Source of the DNA: Faucicola sp041855445
Lineage (GTDB): Bacteria; Pseudomonadota; Gammaproteobacteria; Pseudomonadales; Moraxellaceae
Direction: 5' to 3'
DNA: 36,921 nt
NCBI GenBank assembly: GCA_041855445.1
Contig: JBHAEG010000047.1
Coordinates: forward strand, 1-36,921
In this document: one piece after another, positions 15,913-24,972 of the stretch
Layout of the letters: the number at the start of each line of letters is the position of its first letter
Position numbering within the stretch: the first letter of the stretch is position 1
Made by a program: the position numbers and the translations under genes
The notes under the pieces: generated by a model
Databases searched by the model: none
What the model was told of the DNA's origin: nothing
What the model saw: only the letters and a program-made list of their open reading frames with translations

Positions 15913-17418
15913 TTAGCCATTCCAATTTTCTACTAACTGTGGATAGTTGTCTTTTAGTGAATTTAACCAGTCTAAATGAGCTTGTTCGCTTGCTTCACTG
16001 GCAACAAAACGTTGAGTTTTTTGTTTAAAATGAAGATGTTCAATGATACCTGTTGCACCAATAATATCATCATCAATCGCAAGTGAAACTTGCCCGCCTG
16101 TCATTGCCAGATATACATCTGCCAAAATTTCAGCATCTAATAACGCTCCATGAAAAGTACGGTCTTGTTTGCCAACGTTTAGCCGTTTTACGAGGGCATC
16201 TAAAGTATTACGTTGCCCTGCATATTGTTGTTTTGCAATGGCAAGACTGTCTGTCACCGTGATTTTTTCGCTGATATCAGGCAATCCTAAACGTTCAAAC
16301 TCTGCTTGTAAAAATCCCATATCAAAATTAGCATTATGAGCGATTAACTCTGCACCAATTAAAAAATCATAAATGATTTGTCCAACTTGAGCAAACGTTG
16401 GCATATCTGCCAAAAACTCTTCTGTAATGCCATGAATTTTAATCGCATCTTCTGACATGGTGCGTTCAGGGTTAATGTAAACATGTAGCTTTTCGCCAGT
16501 AAATCGCCGATTAATTAGTTCAACAATGCCCACTTCAATAATACGGTCACCATTGGTAACGTCTAAGCCTGTGGTTTCCGTATCTAATATTAATTGACGA
16601 TTATTGGCTAGATGATGTTTAGCGATAGGCAATAAAGGTACAAACGTTGAGTTCTTTTGTTGAGTATTACCATTAAATACAGGACGTTTGGTAATCATGT
16701 CATCAGTTTGGGGAAGATAATAACCCGAACTATCAATAAACCCCAATAATTGTTCATTTGTTTGTGGTGTCTGCATGATTTCATCATCAGTATTATCTTT
16801 AGGTTGATTATTATCGATAGGCAACTCTAGGAAATGATTTTCTTCAAGATTTGGCTCATCAATCATGACATCATCAAAAAATATAATTTCTTCAATATTA
16901 TCAATATGCTTCATGGTGTCAGTCACAGGCTTTGTGGTTAATAACGAATGAATTTTTTTTTGAAAAGTTTTTGGTAAATCGTCAATCCCTTGATTGGCAA
17001 GTTTATCAGCATATTCATTGCCAACATGTCCTGCATGACCTTTTAGCCATTGCCAGTCAATTTGACGCTGATGACAGGCTTTGTCCAGCCGTTGCCAGAG
17101 GTCAATATTTTTGATATTTTTCCAGTTATTTTGTTTCCAGCCTTGTATCCATTGAGTGATACCTTGCTTGACATAGTTAGAATCTGTCCAAATTTGCAAT
17201 GGTATATCTTTGGGACTGTGTTCGATTGCAACAATCGCTCCCATTAATTCCATACGATTATTGGTGCTATTTTCTTCCCCGCCCCAGATGTCGATTTGTT
17301 CGCCTGTAGGTAAAATTAATACTGCACCAAATCCTGCACGCCCAGGATTACCACGACATGCCCCGTCAGTGTAAGCAAGAGTTTGATTATTAATGGGTTG
17401 TAATAAATGATTTGACAT
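15913..17418 (-). CDS. Fusion of ribonuclease HI and DNA polymerase III epsilon (DnaQ)
   Basis: 501 aa, two enzymes in one reading frame. Residues 10-146 are RNase HI: YTDGACRGNPG with D18, E57, D79 (WTDSNYV), KGHAGHVGNEYAD with H128 and D138. Residues 150-270 are an acidic, low-complexity linker. Residues 274-445 are the DnaQ 3'-5' exonuclease: LDTETTG (D279, E281), HNANFD (D366) and FHGALLDAE (H423, D428). QVSLAI (443-448) stands where the clamp-binding motif of E. coli epsilon lies. All catalytic residues are present in both halves. In E. coli rnhA and dnaQ are separate divergent genes. The fused protein should couple RNA-primer removal and proofreading at the replisome. No frameshift or internal stop is seen. 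Confidence 0.95.
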   Translation of the reverse strand: MSNHLLQPINNQTLAYTDGACRGNPGRAGFGAVLILPTGEQIDIWGGEENSTNNRMELMGAIVAIEHSPKDIPLQIWTDSNYVKQGITQWIQGWKQNNWKNIKNIDLWQRLDKACHQRQIDWQWLKGHAGHVGNEYADKLANQGIDDLPKTFQKKIHSLLTTKPVTDTMKHIDNIEEIIFFDDVMIDEPNLEENHFLELPIDNNQPKDNTDDEIMQTPQTNEQLLGFIDSSGYYLPQTDDMITKRPVFNGNTQQKNSTFVPLLPIAKHHLANNRQLILDTETTGLDVTNGDRIIEVGIVELINRRFTGEKLHVYINPERTMSEDAIKIHGITEEFLADMPTFAQVGQIIYDFLIGAELIAHNANFDMGFLQAEFERLGLPDISEKITVTDSLAIAKQQYAGQRNTLDALVKRLNVGKQDRTFHGALLDAEILADVYLAMTGGQVSLAIDDDIIGATGIIEHLHFKQKTQRFVASEASEQAHLDWLNSLKDNYPQLVENWNG

Positions 17419-17569
17419 AACAATTATTTTAAAAAAAATTCCTTCTAGTATAAAAAAAATCGATTACAAAATCCATGTCGAAATTACTTGTCCATTCAGA
17501 TAATTCATATAATAATAGAAATAATCGTGTAGTTATTTTTTGTAAAATTTTATATTTATCAGGTGATGT

Positions 17570-17851
17570 ATGAGTTTTTTGCATTATTTAATGTTAGGTA
17601 TCTCGGCATATGCTTGCGGTTTTGTCATTCGTTATTATATTTACAAAAATAAATTACCAAATCAGCAAAGAATTTATCAATTTACAGCGGGCTTTTTTAT
17701 CATTATGTTGTTGTTTAGTTATTTGTTAAATCTTTGGGTATTGGGGAACAGTACACCAGATTTTGCATTCATTGGTGTATCAAGTACGGTAGCGACATTT
17801 ATTTTTTATCAAGGATTAAATCCTGACCAAAATACCCCAATGCCTCACTAA
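17570..17851 (+). CDS. Small membrane protein of unknown function
   Basis: 93 aa with three predicted helices: residues 5-24, 39-61 and 66-83. A short basic loop (YYIYKNKLPNQQR) after the first helix suggests that loop is cytoplasmic. AGGTGA six bases before the ATG is a good ribosome site. The LD-carboxypeptidase gene starts 16 bases after the stop, so the two likely share a transcript. No family recognised. Confidence 0.65.
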   Translation: MSFLHYLMLGISAYACGFVIRYYIYKNKLPNQQRIYQFTAGFFIIMLLFSYLLNLWVLGNSTPDFAFIGVSSTVATFIFYQGLNPDQNTPMPH

Positions 17852-17867
17852 TATTAGGAAACTTTGC

Positions 17868-19079
17868 ATGAAACATTTAGAAAAACCCGATAAAGCCTCA
17901 ACTGAAAAACGCTATAATCGCAGATTTTTATTAAAAAGTGGATTGGCAGTGACCGCACTAGTTGGACTTGCAAAAGCAGAGCTAATTTTTAGTGAACGCC
18001 ATAAAACATTACATGAGCCTTCAACATTAGAACCTATCAGTTTTACGGATATTCAAGCCCAATGTCAAACAATGCGTGATATTGGTGTACCTATACATTT
18101 GTTGGCATTATCTGGCTTTGGTGGCGATGAGCAACGTAATATCCGTGCATTGCAACGATTAACCCAAGCAGGATTTTATGTGGATAATCCTGAAGTTATC
18201 CAACGAGCTTACTTGCGTTTTGCTGGTACAGATAATGAACGTTTACAGGATATTAGCGTTTTTTTAAATACACCTGTTGAACAATTACCAAAAATTCTAC
18301 TTGGTGTACGCGGTGGCTATGGAGCAATGCGATTACTTAATCGATTATCTTTAGCAGAATGGCGAAGCTTATCGGCAAAATTTAAAGAAAGAGGCACATT
18401 ACTCAGCGGTTTTAGTGATTTTACTGCCATACAATTGGCAATGATGGCTCAAGGTAATTTACCCTATATTGCAGGAGCAATGTTAAACAGTGATTTTGGT
18501 AAAGAAGTAGTCAATGAAAATACCATACAAAGTTTTATTAATATATGTACCCAAGATAAACTAACCATTAATATCACTCAATCTCAACCTTACCAAATTA
18601 AAAAACAATTATCTGGGATTTTATGGGGTGGTAACTTAAGTGTATTATCTGCCTTAGTTGGTACCCCGTTTTTACCTGATGTGAACGGCGGTATTTTATT
18701 TATTGAAGATGTTGGCGAACAGCCCTACCGTATTGAACGTTTATTACAAACCTTATATTTATCAGGAGTTTTAGCCAAACAACAAGCTATCGTCCTTGGA
18801 AAATTTAATTTTAATGGTATTAGTGATGCGTATGATGGCGATTATACCTTTGATACGGTGTTAAAATATATTCAACAAACAACAAAATTACCGATTTATA
18901 CTGACTTTCCATTTGGTCATGTGGCTGAACGGATTAATTTTCCATTGGGTGTGCCAGTAACCCTACAAAAAACCATGTTAGGCTATCAAGCAATTTTTGA
19001 CCAATTACCAAAAAACTTTCCCAATTTAACTCAAGAAAAAAATTTTGCTAATTTAAAACTTACAGAACTTATGAGATAA
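17868..19079 (+). CDS. LD-carboxypeptidase, peptidase family S66, with twin-arginine-like leader
   Basis: 403 aa. S66 enzymes remove the terminal D-Ala from muropeptide tetrapeptides. The catalytic triad is visible: nucleophile S183 in GFSDFTAI, E280 in LFIEDVGEQPYRIER and H351 in FGHVAERINFPLG; the RGGYGAMRLL segment (148-157) is also typical. The N-terminus, NRRFLLKSGLAVTALVGLAKA (written here as RRFLLK at 18-23 plus a hydrophobic stretch to about 37), fits a Tat signal peptide ending AKA. E. coli LdcA is cytoplasmic and lacks such a leader, so a periplasmic location would differ; export is inferred. AGGAAACTTTGC precedes the ATG. Downstream lies the pseudogene. Confidence 0.88.
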   Translation: MKHLEKPDKASTEKRYNRRFLLKSGLAVTALVGLAKAELIFSERHKTLHEPSTLEPISFTDIQAQCQTMRDIGVPIHLLALSGFGGDEQRNIRALQRLTQAGFYVDNPEVIQRAYLRFAGTDNERLQDISVFLNTPVEQLPKILLGVRGGYGAMRLLNRLSLAEWRSLSAKFKERGTLLSGFSDFTAIQLAMMAQGNLPYIAGAMLNSDFGKEVVNENTIQSFINICTQDKLTINITQSQPYQIKKQLSGILWGGNLSVLSALVGTPFLPDVNGGILFIEDVGEQPYRIERLLQTLYLSGVLAKQQAIVLGKFNFNGISDAYDGDYTFDTVLKYIQQTTKLPIYTDFPFGHVAERINFPLGVPVTLQKTMLGYQAIFDQLPKNFPNLTQEKNFANLKLTELMR

Positions 19080-19209
19080 TACATTATCATATCAATAAAT
19101 ATTTTTTAATAAAATATTAAAAAATTTTTTGTATTGATAAATGCTAAAAATAAATTTGAAAAACATATTGTTTAGTAAAAAATCACAAAAATTATTAATT
19201 GTGAGAGGG

Positions 19210-19677
19210 ACTATTGCAAACTTTTTTTTATAAAAATATAGCCATTTAAAAAAATTTTCTTATACATCAATAAATTATGGTGACAAACGGTATAAATTAG
19301 TGGATAATAGGTTTGGTGGTAATTACGAATGAAGAAAATGCCCGTCACTGATAGATTATCGTTTTAAATAAACTATTTGTCATGGTTCATAATAAACGAT
19401 ATATCATCAATATGAATAAATCGGTTAGTTATTGTCACAATGACCTAAAATTTATGATTTGTAATATCTCAAATAACTATACTGATAACAGGCAATAATA
19501 AAAATTATCATGCGTTGGTTTTTCGTGCTTTCATAAACGAATTCATAAATAACGCCTTAACATTTCAACAATAAGTAATTATCCATTTAAATAAAGAAAA
19601 AAGTTGCAATTTGGGCGTAACTTCTCAAATCAATTTTATGAATGACAAAAAAGCCAAAAAAACTAGCTGATAATTAA
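19210..19677 (+). pseudogene. Decayed tandem copy of the downstream four-cysteine secreted protein gene
   Basis: This gap of over 650 bases is not empty: most of it aligns with the gene at 19733. Matching pieces, in order, are CTTATACATC (about 19259), a frame reading DKRYKLVDNRFGGNYE then TGA (19282-19332) against DKQCKLVDSAGGSYE, ATGCCCGTC and TTATCG near 19339-19355, AAAATTATCATGCGTT (19501-19516) reading NYHALVFR against NYHALIFR, and LNKEKSCNLGV with FMNDKKAKK (19587 onward) against LDKENSCILGV and DMNDKARK. Frames change between pieces and several stops occur; the first Cys is now Tyr. The 5' boundary and signal peptide are unclear. It is a duplicated gene that has decayed beyond function. 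Confidence 0.85.
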
Positions 19678-19732
19678 CAATCAAAATACTCAATAAAGAT
19701 GAGTATATTAAGTAGTAAAACAGGATAATAAC

Positions 19733-20227
19733 ATGAAAACTGTAAAATCATTATTATATGCAAGTGTATTTTTGACAAGTATTACACCGATAACAGCAAT
19801 CGCACAAGTAAAATCTGCTTATACATCTATTGACAATAATGATAAACAATGTAAATTAGTTGATAGTGCGGGTGGTAGTTATGAGATTAGAAATTGCCCA
19901 TCTTTTGCAGGTTATCGTGTTGAACGGGTTGATGGCAAAAATGGCTCTGGATTAAATATTGGTTATGGTACAAAATTAGTCGCTTACTTTGATAATGAAC
20001 CTGCTGGATTAATCAATGGCAATACTGCTGAATGGCGTTATCAACAATCAGGCAATGGGCAAAATTATCATGCGTTAATTTTCCGCACCTCAAAAACGCC
20101 AAGATTGGTTGTGATACGTTTGGATAAAGAAAATAGTTGTATTTTAGGCGTTATTCCACAAAGTAACGACATGAATGATAAGGCTAGAAAATTGGCAGAT
20201 AATTTATCAGCCAGATGTAATCGTTAA
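19733..20227 (+). CDS. Uncharacterised secreted four-cysteine protein
   Basis: 164 aa. Signal peptide residues 1-24 (hydrophobic core LLYASVFLTS, cleavage after AIA). The mature protein has four Cys (C40, C55, C136, C162), enough for two disulfides, and a mostly beta-like pattern: YEIRNCPSFAGYRVERVDG, GLNIGYGTKLVAYFDNEP, NYHALIFRTS, RLVVIRLD and a C-terminal helix DMNDKARKLADNL. AGGA precedes the ATG. A decayed paralogue lies directly upstream, so the family is duplicated here. It is followed by a strong terminator and is probably monocistronic. I do not recognise the family; a periplasmic role is inferred from the leader. Confidence 0.7.
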   Translation: MKTVKSLLYASVFLTSITPITAIAQVKSAYTSIDNNDKQCKLVDSAGGSYEIRNCPSFAGYRVERVDGKNGSGLNIGYGTKLVAYFDNEPAGLINGNTAEWRYQQSGNGQNYHALIFRTSKTPRLVVIRLDKENSCILGVIPQSNDMNDKARKLADNLSARCNR

Positions 20228-20285
20228 AAAAATAAAATAAGAAGAATAAAATAAAAAACAAATTGTGGTAATTATCAATATTGAT

Positions 20286-20342
20286 ACCTAGCAAACAAGC
20301 AAACTATTCATTAAAAAATAACGTTTGTTTGCTAGGTTTTTT
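20286..20342 (+). terminator. Terminator after the secreted-protein gene
   Basis: ACCTAGCAAACAA (20286-20298) pairs perfectly with TTGTTTGCTAGGT (20325-20337), followed by six T. The 26-base loop holds a further GCAAAC able to pair in register with GTTTG. Confidence 0.85.
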
Positions 20343-20385
20343 AATATTAAATCTTTTAATATTAAGTTTTTGAATATTAATTAAT
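20338..20385. repeat. Three short AT repeats between the terminator and dapD
   Basis: The motif TTTTRATATTAA occurs three times about 16 bases apart, just downstream of the dapD stop codon (on the dapD side of the convergent gap). No function is apparent; simple AT slippage is the likely origin. Confidence 0.4.
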
Positions 20386-20406
20386 TACGTTAATTAATCA
20401 TGCTAA

Positions 20407-21225
20407 TCAATCACGCAATAAATCATTGATGCTAGTTTTTGCTCGAGTTTGGGCATCGACTTTTTTCACGATAACTGCACAATATAAGCTATGCGAGCCG
20501 TCTTTTGCAGGCAAGCTTCCTGATACAACGACAGAACCTGCAGGCACACGACCATATATAATTTCACCTGTTTCACGGTCATAGATTTTTGTTGATTGTC
20601 CGATATAAACACCCATCGAAATCACTGAACTTTCTTCAACAATCACCCCTTCAACGATTTCTGAGCGAGCTCCGATAAAACAGTTATCTTCGATAATCGT
20701 TGGATTAGCCTGTAATGGCTCAAGTACTCCGCCAATGCCGACACCCCCTGATAAATGTACGTTTTTACCAATTTGTGCACAAGAGCCAACTGTCGCCCAA
20801 GTATCAACCATTGTACCTTCATCAACATATGCACCAATATTGACATAAGATGGCATTAAAATCGCCCCTTTGCCAATAAATGAGCCTTTACGAGCGACTG
20901 CTGGTGGTACAACTCGCACGCCTGCCTGTTGGAACTGTTCGACAGTCCAATCTGAAAACTTAGTTGGCACTTTGTCAAAAAATTGTAAATGTTGGCAAGA
21001 TGGCATAGGGTAATTATCATTTAGGCGAAATGACAATAATACTGCCTTTTTTGCCCATTGATTTACAACCCATTCCCCATTAATTTTTTCAGCGACCCGT
21101 AACGTGCCTGCATCAAGTTGAGCAAGTACGTCATTTACCGCATGACGCACATCTTGTGGTGCAGAAGTTGGACTAAATTCTGCACGATTTTCAAAAGCTT
21201 GTTCGATAAATTGTTGTAAAGACAT
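20407..21225 (-). CDS. dapD: Tetrahydrodipicolinate N-succinyltransferase DapD
   Basis: 272 aa. It transfers succinyl from succinyl-CoA to tetrahydrodipicolinate in the lysine/meso-diaminopimelate pathway, which feeds peptidoglycan synthesis. An N-terminal helical domain (1-100) precedes the left-handed beta-helix, whose hexapeptide repeats are visible from about 105 to 215 (FIGKGAILMPSYVNIGAYVD, VGSCAQIGKNVHLSGGVGIG, FIGARSEIVEGVIVEESSVI). The C-terminal YGRVPAGSVVVSGSLP is typical. AGGA stands about nine bases before ATG 21225. It diverges from dnaE across about 137 bases. Confidence 0.97.
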   Translation of the reverse strand: MSLQQFIEQAFENRAEFSPTSAPQDVRHAVNDVLAQLDAGTLRVAEKINGEWVVNQWAKKAVLLSFRLNDNYPMPSCQHLQFFDKVPTKFSDWTVEQFQQAGVRVVPPAVARKGSFIGKGAILMPSYVNIGAYVDEGTMVDTWATVGSCAQIGKNVHLSGGVGIGGVLEPLQANPTIIEDNCFIGARSEIVEGVIVEESSVISMGVYIGQSTKIYDRETGEIIYGRVPAGSVVVSGSLPAKDGSHSLYCAVIVKKVDAQTRAKTSINDLLRD

Positions 21226-21362
21226 GGATTTTCCTAAATCTATTTCATGGATAAACCGCTATTTTCGCCAATTTTTATCTTTTTGGCAATGAAATTCTGG
21301 GTGAAGAAAAACAAAGGTTTTGTTACAATCAATATCATTATAAGTATCAACACAGGTTATCT

Positions 21363-24300
21363 ATGGCATTTGTTCATTTTGGTATTCATAGCGAATTTTC
21401 TATTACTGACTCTATCGTCCGCATTAAAAGTCTAGTCAAACAGGCACGACAAGATAACCAATTAGCCTTGGCTTTGACGGATTTATCAAATTTATATGCG
21501 ACCGTTAAATTTTATAAAGCTTGTTTAGAAGAAGGCATCAAGCCTATTATCGGTTCAGAAATTTTAATGGATAATGACCATACGAGCGTTATGTTACTAG
21601 CGAGTAACCAGCTTGGTTATAAAAATTTAACAAAAATTGTTTCTTTAGGTTTTACCGATGGTCTAACATTGGGTAAACCAATTGTAAAACGTGAACAAAT
21701 TTTTGCCAATAGTGATGGGGTTATTGTTTTATTTACTGAAAAAAGTGATGTTGGACAAGCCATGCTGTCAAACTATCCAACCAAAGCAGATGATTTGTTA
21801 AAAAGTTGGCAAATGTATTTTGAAGATAGGCTGTATTTAGCGATTAAACGCACCAAACGCCCTAATGAAGACCGTTTTATTGAGCAGGCATTACGCATTA
21901 GCAATGAACATCATATTCCTATTATTGCTCATAATGACGTTCGTTTTTTACAAGCTGATGATTTTGAAGCACATGAAGCTCGGGTTTGTATCGCTAATTC
22001 CCAAATTTTGGCTGACCCAAAACGTCCAAGAGATTATTCAACTGAGCAATATTTAAAAACTCAATCAGAAATGGCGACTTTATTCGCTGATATGCCTGAA
22101 GTCATTGATAATACATTAGATTTAGCTAAACGTTGCAATGTGATTTTAACATTAGGTAAAAACTTTTTGCCTGATTTTCCTGTTCCTGAAGGGGAAACTA
22201 TAGAAACGTTTTTCCGTAAAATTTCCCAGCAAGGTTTAGAACAGCGTTTAGAAAAACTATATCCTGTAGCGACTCGAGATGAAGACTGGATAGAATTTCG
22301 TCAATCGTATGATGAACGTCTTAATTATGAAATTGATATTATCTTAAAAATGGGATTTCCAGGTTATTTTTTGATTGTGATGGATTTTATTCGTTGGGCA
22401 AAAGCCAATGATGTTCCCGTTGGGCCAGGTCGTGGCTCGGGTGCTGGCTCATTGGTAGCATATTCGTTAAACATTACTGACCTTGACCCATTGCATTATG
22501 ATTTATTATTTGAACGTTTTTTAAATCCAGAACGGGTATCAATGCCTGATTTTGACGTGGATTTTTGCATTGAAGGACGAGATAGAGTTATTGATTATGT
22601 TGCTCAAAAATATGGACGAGAAGCTGTATCACAAATTATCACATTTGGTACGATGGCAGCCAAAGCAGTAGTACGAGATGTGGCACGGGTACAGGGCAAA
22701 CCATATGGGTTGGCAGATAAAATCTCTAAACTTATTCCAAAAACACCAGGGATTTCACTGGCGGAAGCGGTTAAAAAAGAACCACAATTAAAAGATTTAT
22801 TAGAAAATCCTGATAATAATGATTACGATGATGCTAACGAAATTTGGGAAATGGCAGTTCGTCTAGAAGGAATTACTCGAGGGGTGGGTAAACATGCAGG
22901 GGGGGTACTGATTGCACCACATAAAATTACAGATTTTTCAGCAATTTATTGTGATGATGATGGTCATCGTGTCAGTCAGTTTGATAAAGATGATGTTGAA
23001 GCAGTTGGTTTAGTCAAGTTTGATTTTTTGGGATTGCGTAATTTAACCGTTATCAATAGTGCTATAAAAAATATCAATGCTCGTCTGAAAAAAGAGGGTA
23101 AACCGCCATTAGATTTGGAAAGTTTACCATTAAATGATAAACCCACTTATCAGCTACTACAAAAAGCCCATACCACAGCTGTATTTCAGCTAGAAAGTTC
23201 AGGTATGAAAAAATATCTTGCCAAATTGCAACCATCTAATATTGAAGATGTGATTGCGATGTGTGCTTTGTACCGCCCAGGTCCACTAGATGCAGGCATG
23301 GTGGATATGTACATTAACCGTAAACATGGACGGGAACAGGTGATTTATGACCATGAGCGTCTTGAGCCAATTTTAGAAAATACTTACGGGGTAATTGTTT
23401 ATCAAGAGCAAGTCATGCAAATCTCGCAAGCAATGGCAGGCTACAGCTTAGGCGGTGCGGATATGTTACGCCGTGCAATGGGCAAGAAAAAAGCTGAAGA
23501 AATGGCGAAACAACGAGATATTTTTGTTAAGGGGGCAATTGAACAAAACATCGATGAAATATTGGCAGGCGGTGTGTTTGATTTGATGGAAAAATTTGCA
23601 GGTTATGGTTTTAATAAATCACATTCGGCGGCCTATGGAGTATTGGCCTACCAAACTGCCTATTTAAAACATTATTATCCTGCGGAATTTATGTCAGCAG
23701 TAATTACATCAGATATGAATAATACAGACAGTGTAGTATTTTTAATCAGTGACTGTCGAGAAAATTTTAAGCTAAAAGTTGAAAATCCTTGTGTTAATCA
23801 TTCCAACTGGGAATTTGTGGCAAAAAATCCAAAAACCATTACTTATGGACTTGGAGCGATTAAAGGCGTTGGTGAAGGTGCGGTTGAGTCTATTGTCAAT
23901 GCTCGCAATACTGGTGGTAAATTTACAGATTTATATGATTTTTGTCGGCGAGTAGATACAAAAAAGGTTAATAAACGTACCTTAGAAGCTTTGGTGAAAG
24001 CTGGCTGTTTTGATACCTTTGCCGAAAAATTACGCCCTGATTTGCCTGCAGAAGATGCGTTTGTTATTCGTGGAGCATTAATGGCAGAACTTCCCAAAGC
24101 GGTACAATCTGCCGAGCAAGAACGCCAAAATACCAATTTAGGCATGATGGATTTATTTAGTGATATACAAAGCATCACCAAGGCACCACCTTTACCACAT
24201 GAGCCAGTTTGGACAGATAATGAACGATTAAAAGCTGAAAAAGATACGTTAGGATTGTATTTAACAGGCCACCCAATTGATAATTATCGTGAAGAATTAG

Positions 24301-24881
24301 AACATTATACTAATAATAATTTAGCGACTTTGAGCGAAACAGACTATGAACAAACCTGTTTTTTAGCAGGATTAATTGTTGATGTAGCGAACTTTGGCAA
24401 ACGTGTTGCCATTAGCCTAGATGACGGCACGGGACGTATTGAAGTTAGTTGTTATGCTAAAGAGTTTAGCCAAGTCAAGGATAAACTAAAAAATGACAGC
24501 ATTGTGGTGATAGAAGGCACTATTCGAGAGTATGACAAACGGCTTTATGCGACATTAGTTGATGCTATAACATTAAACGAAGCTCGCCAACGTTGGCTTA
24601 AAAGAGTTAGTATAAGAATTTCAGGACAGGATATGCCATTGTTTGAACGATTACAATCATTATTAATAAAAACCCCAGATATTCATCTTCAATTAACAGA
24701 GAATTTAGAGCAAGACAACAAAATAGCAACGGGTATTCCATTAGATTTATATGTATATACAAAGAATGCCTTGGCTCAATTACAAATGCCCGCCCATTGG
24801 CAAATAAATCCTGATGAATACACATTACAGCAGATTAAGCGGTGGGTAAAATCAGAAAATTTACGGTTTCATTATACTTAA
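21363..24881 (+). CDS. dnaE: DNA polymerase III alpha subunit DnaE
   Basis: 1172 aa, normal for DnaE1. Replicative polymerase. The PHP domain opens with FVHFGIHSEFSITDS. The catalytic aspartates are D398 and D400 in PDFDVDFCIEGRDRVIDYV, followed by GREAVSQIITFGTMAAKAVV. GPGRGSGAGSLVAY and the KYLAKLQPSNIEDVIA and GVIVYQEQVMQI segments are intact. The tail contains an OB-fold (TCFLAGLIVDVANFGKRVAI) and the C-terminal region. AGGTTATCT precedes the ATG. The window thus holds both the polymerase (dnaE) and its proofreader (the fused DnaQ), about 4 kb apart and not in one operon. Confidence 0.98.
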   Translation: MAFVHFGIHSEFSITDSIVRIKSLVKQARQDNQLALALTDLSNLYATVKFYKACLEEGIKPIIGSEILMDNDHTSVMLLASNQLGYKNLTKIVSLGFTDGLTLGKPIVKREQIFANSDGVIVLFTEKSDVGQAMLSNYPTKADDLLKSWQMYFEDRLYLAIKRTKRPNEDRFIEQALRISNEHHIPIIAHNDVRFLQADDFEAHEARVCIANSQILADPKRPRDYSTEQYLKTQSEMATLFADMPEVIDNTLDLAKRCNVILTLGKNFLPDFPVPEGETIETFFRKISQQGLEQRLEKLYPVATRDEDWIEFRQSYDERLNYEIDIILKMGFPGYFLIVMDFIRWAKANDVPVGPGRGSGAGSLVAYSLNITDLDPLHYDLLFERFLNPERVSMPDFDVDFCIEGRDRVIDYVAQKYGREAVSQIITFGTMAAKAVVRDVARVQGKPYGLADKISKLIPKTPGISLAEAVKKEPQLKDLLENPDNNDYDDANEIWEMAVRLEGITRGVGKHAGGVLIAPHKITDFSAIYCDDDGHRVSQFDKDDVEAVGLVKFDFLGLRNLTVINSAIKNINARLKKEGKPPLDLESLPLNDKPTYQLLQKAHTTAVFQLESSGMKKYLAKLQPSNIEDVIAMCALYRPGPLDAGMVDMYINRKHGREQVIYDHERLEPILENTYGVIVYQEQVMQISQAMAGYSLGGADMLRRAMGKKKAEEMAKQRDIFVKGAIEQNIDEILAGGVFDLMEKFAGYGFNKSHSAAYGVLAYQTAYLKHYYPAEFMSAVITSDMNNTDSVVFLISDCRENFKLKVENPCVNHSNWEFVAKNPKTITYGLGAIKGVGEGAVESIVNARNTGGKFTDLYDFCRRVDTKKVNKRTLEALVKAGCFDTFAEKLRPDLPAEDAFVIRGALMAELPKAVQSAEQERQNTNLGMMDLFSDIQSITKAPPLPHEPVWTDNERLKAEKDTLGLYLTGHPIDNYREELEHYTNNNLATLSETDYEQTCFLAGLIVDVANFGKRVAISLDDGTGRIEVSCYAKEFSQVKDKLKNDSIVVIEGTIREYDKRLYATLVDAITLNEARQRWLKRVSIRISGQDMPLFERLQSLLIKTPDIHLQLTENLEQDNKIATGIPLDLYVYTKNALAQLQMPAHWQINPDEYTLQQIKRWVKSENLRFHYT

Positions 24882-24972
24882 TTTGGTTTTCATCATTGAT
24901 GAAAGGGGGATAAATGGTTTATTATAACAGATTAACATAAAAACTTAATTTATTATAAACGGTGTGAAGTCG

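Noticed and set aside
19213..19613. ATTGCAAACTTTTTT near 19213 and AAAAAAGTTGCAAT near 19598 looked like terminal inverted repeats of a small mobile element.
   Set aside because: Both lie in blocks that align with the downstream secreted-protein gene, so the symmetry is chance within the pseudogene.
21247..21435. 62-codon hydrophobic frame between dapD and dnaE.
   Set aside because: It runs into the dnaE start in another frame; this region is needed for two divergent promoters.
24888..24904. TTTCATC / GATGAAA hairpin after dnaE as a terminator.
   Set aside because: Only seven pairs and followed by G-rich sequence, not T-rich.
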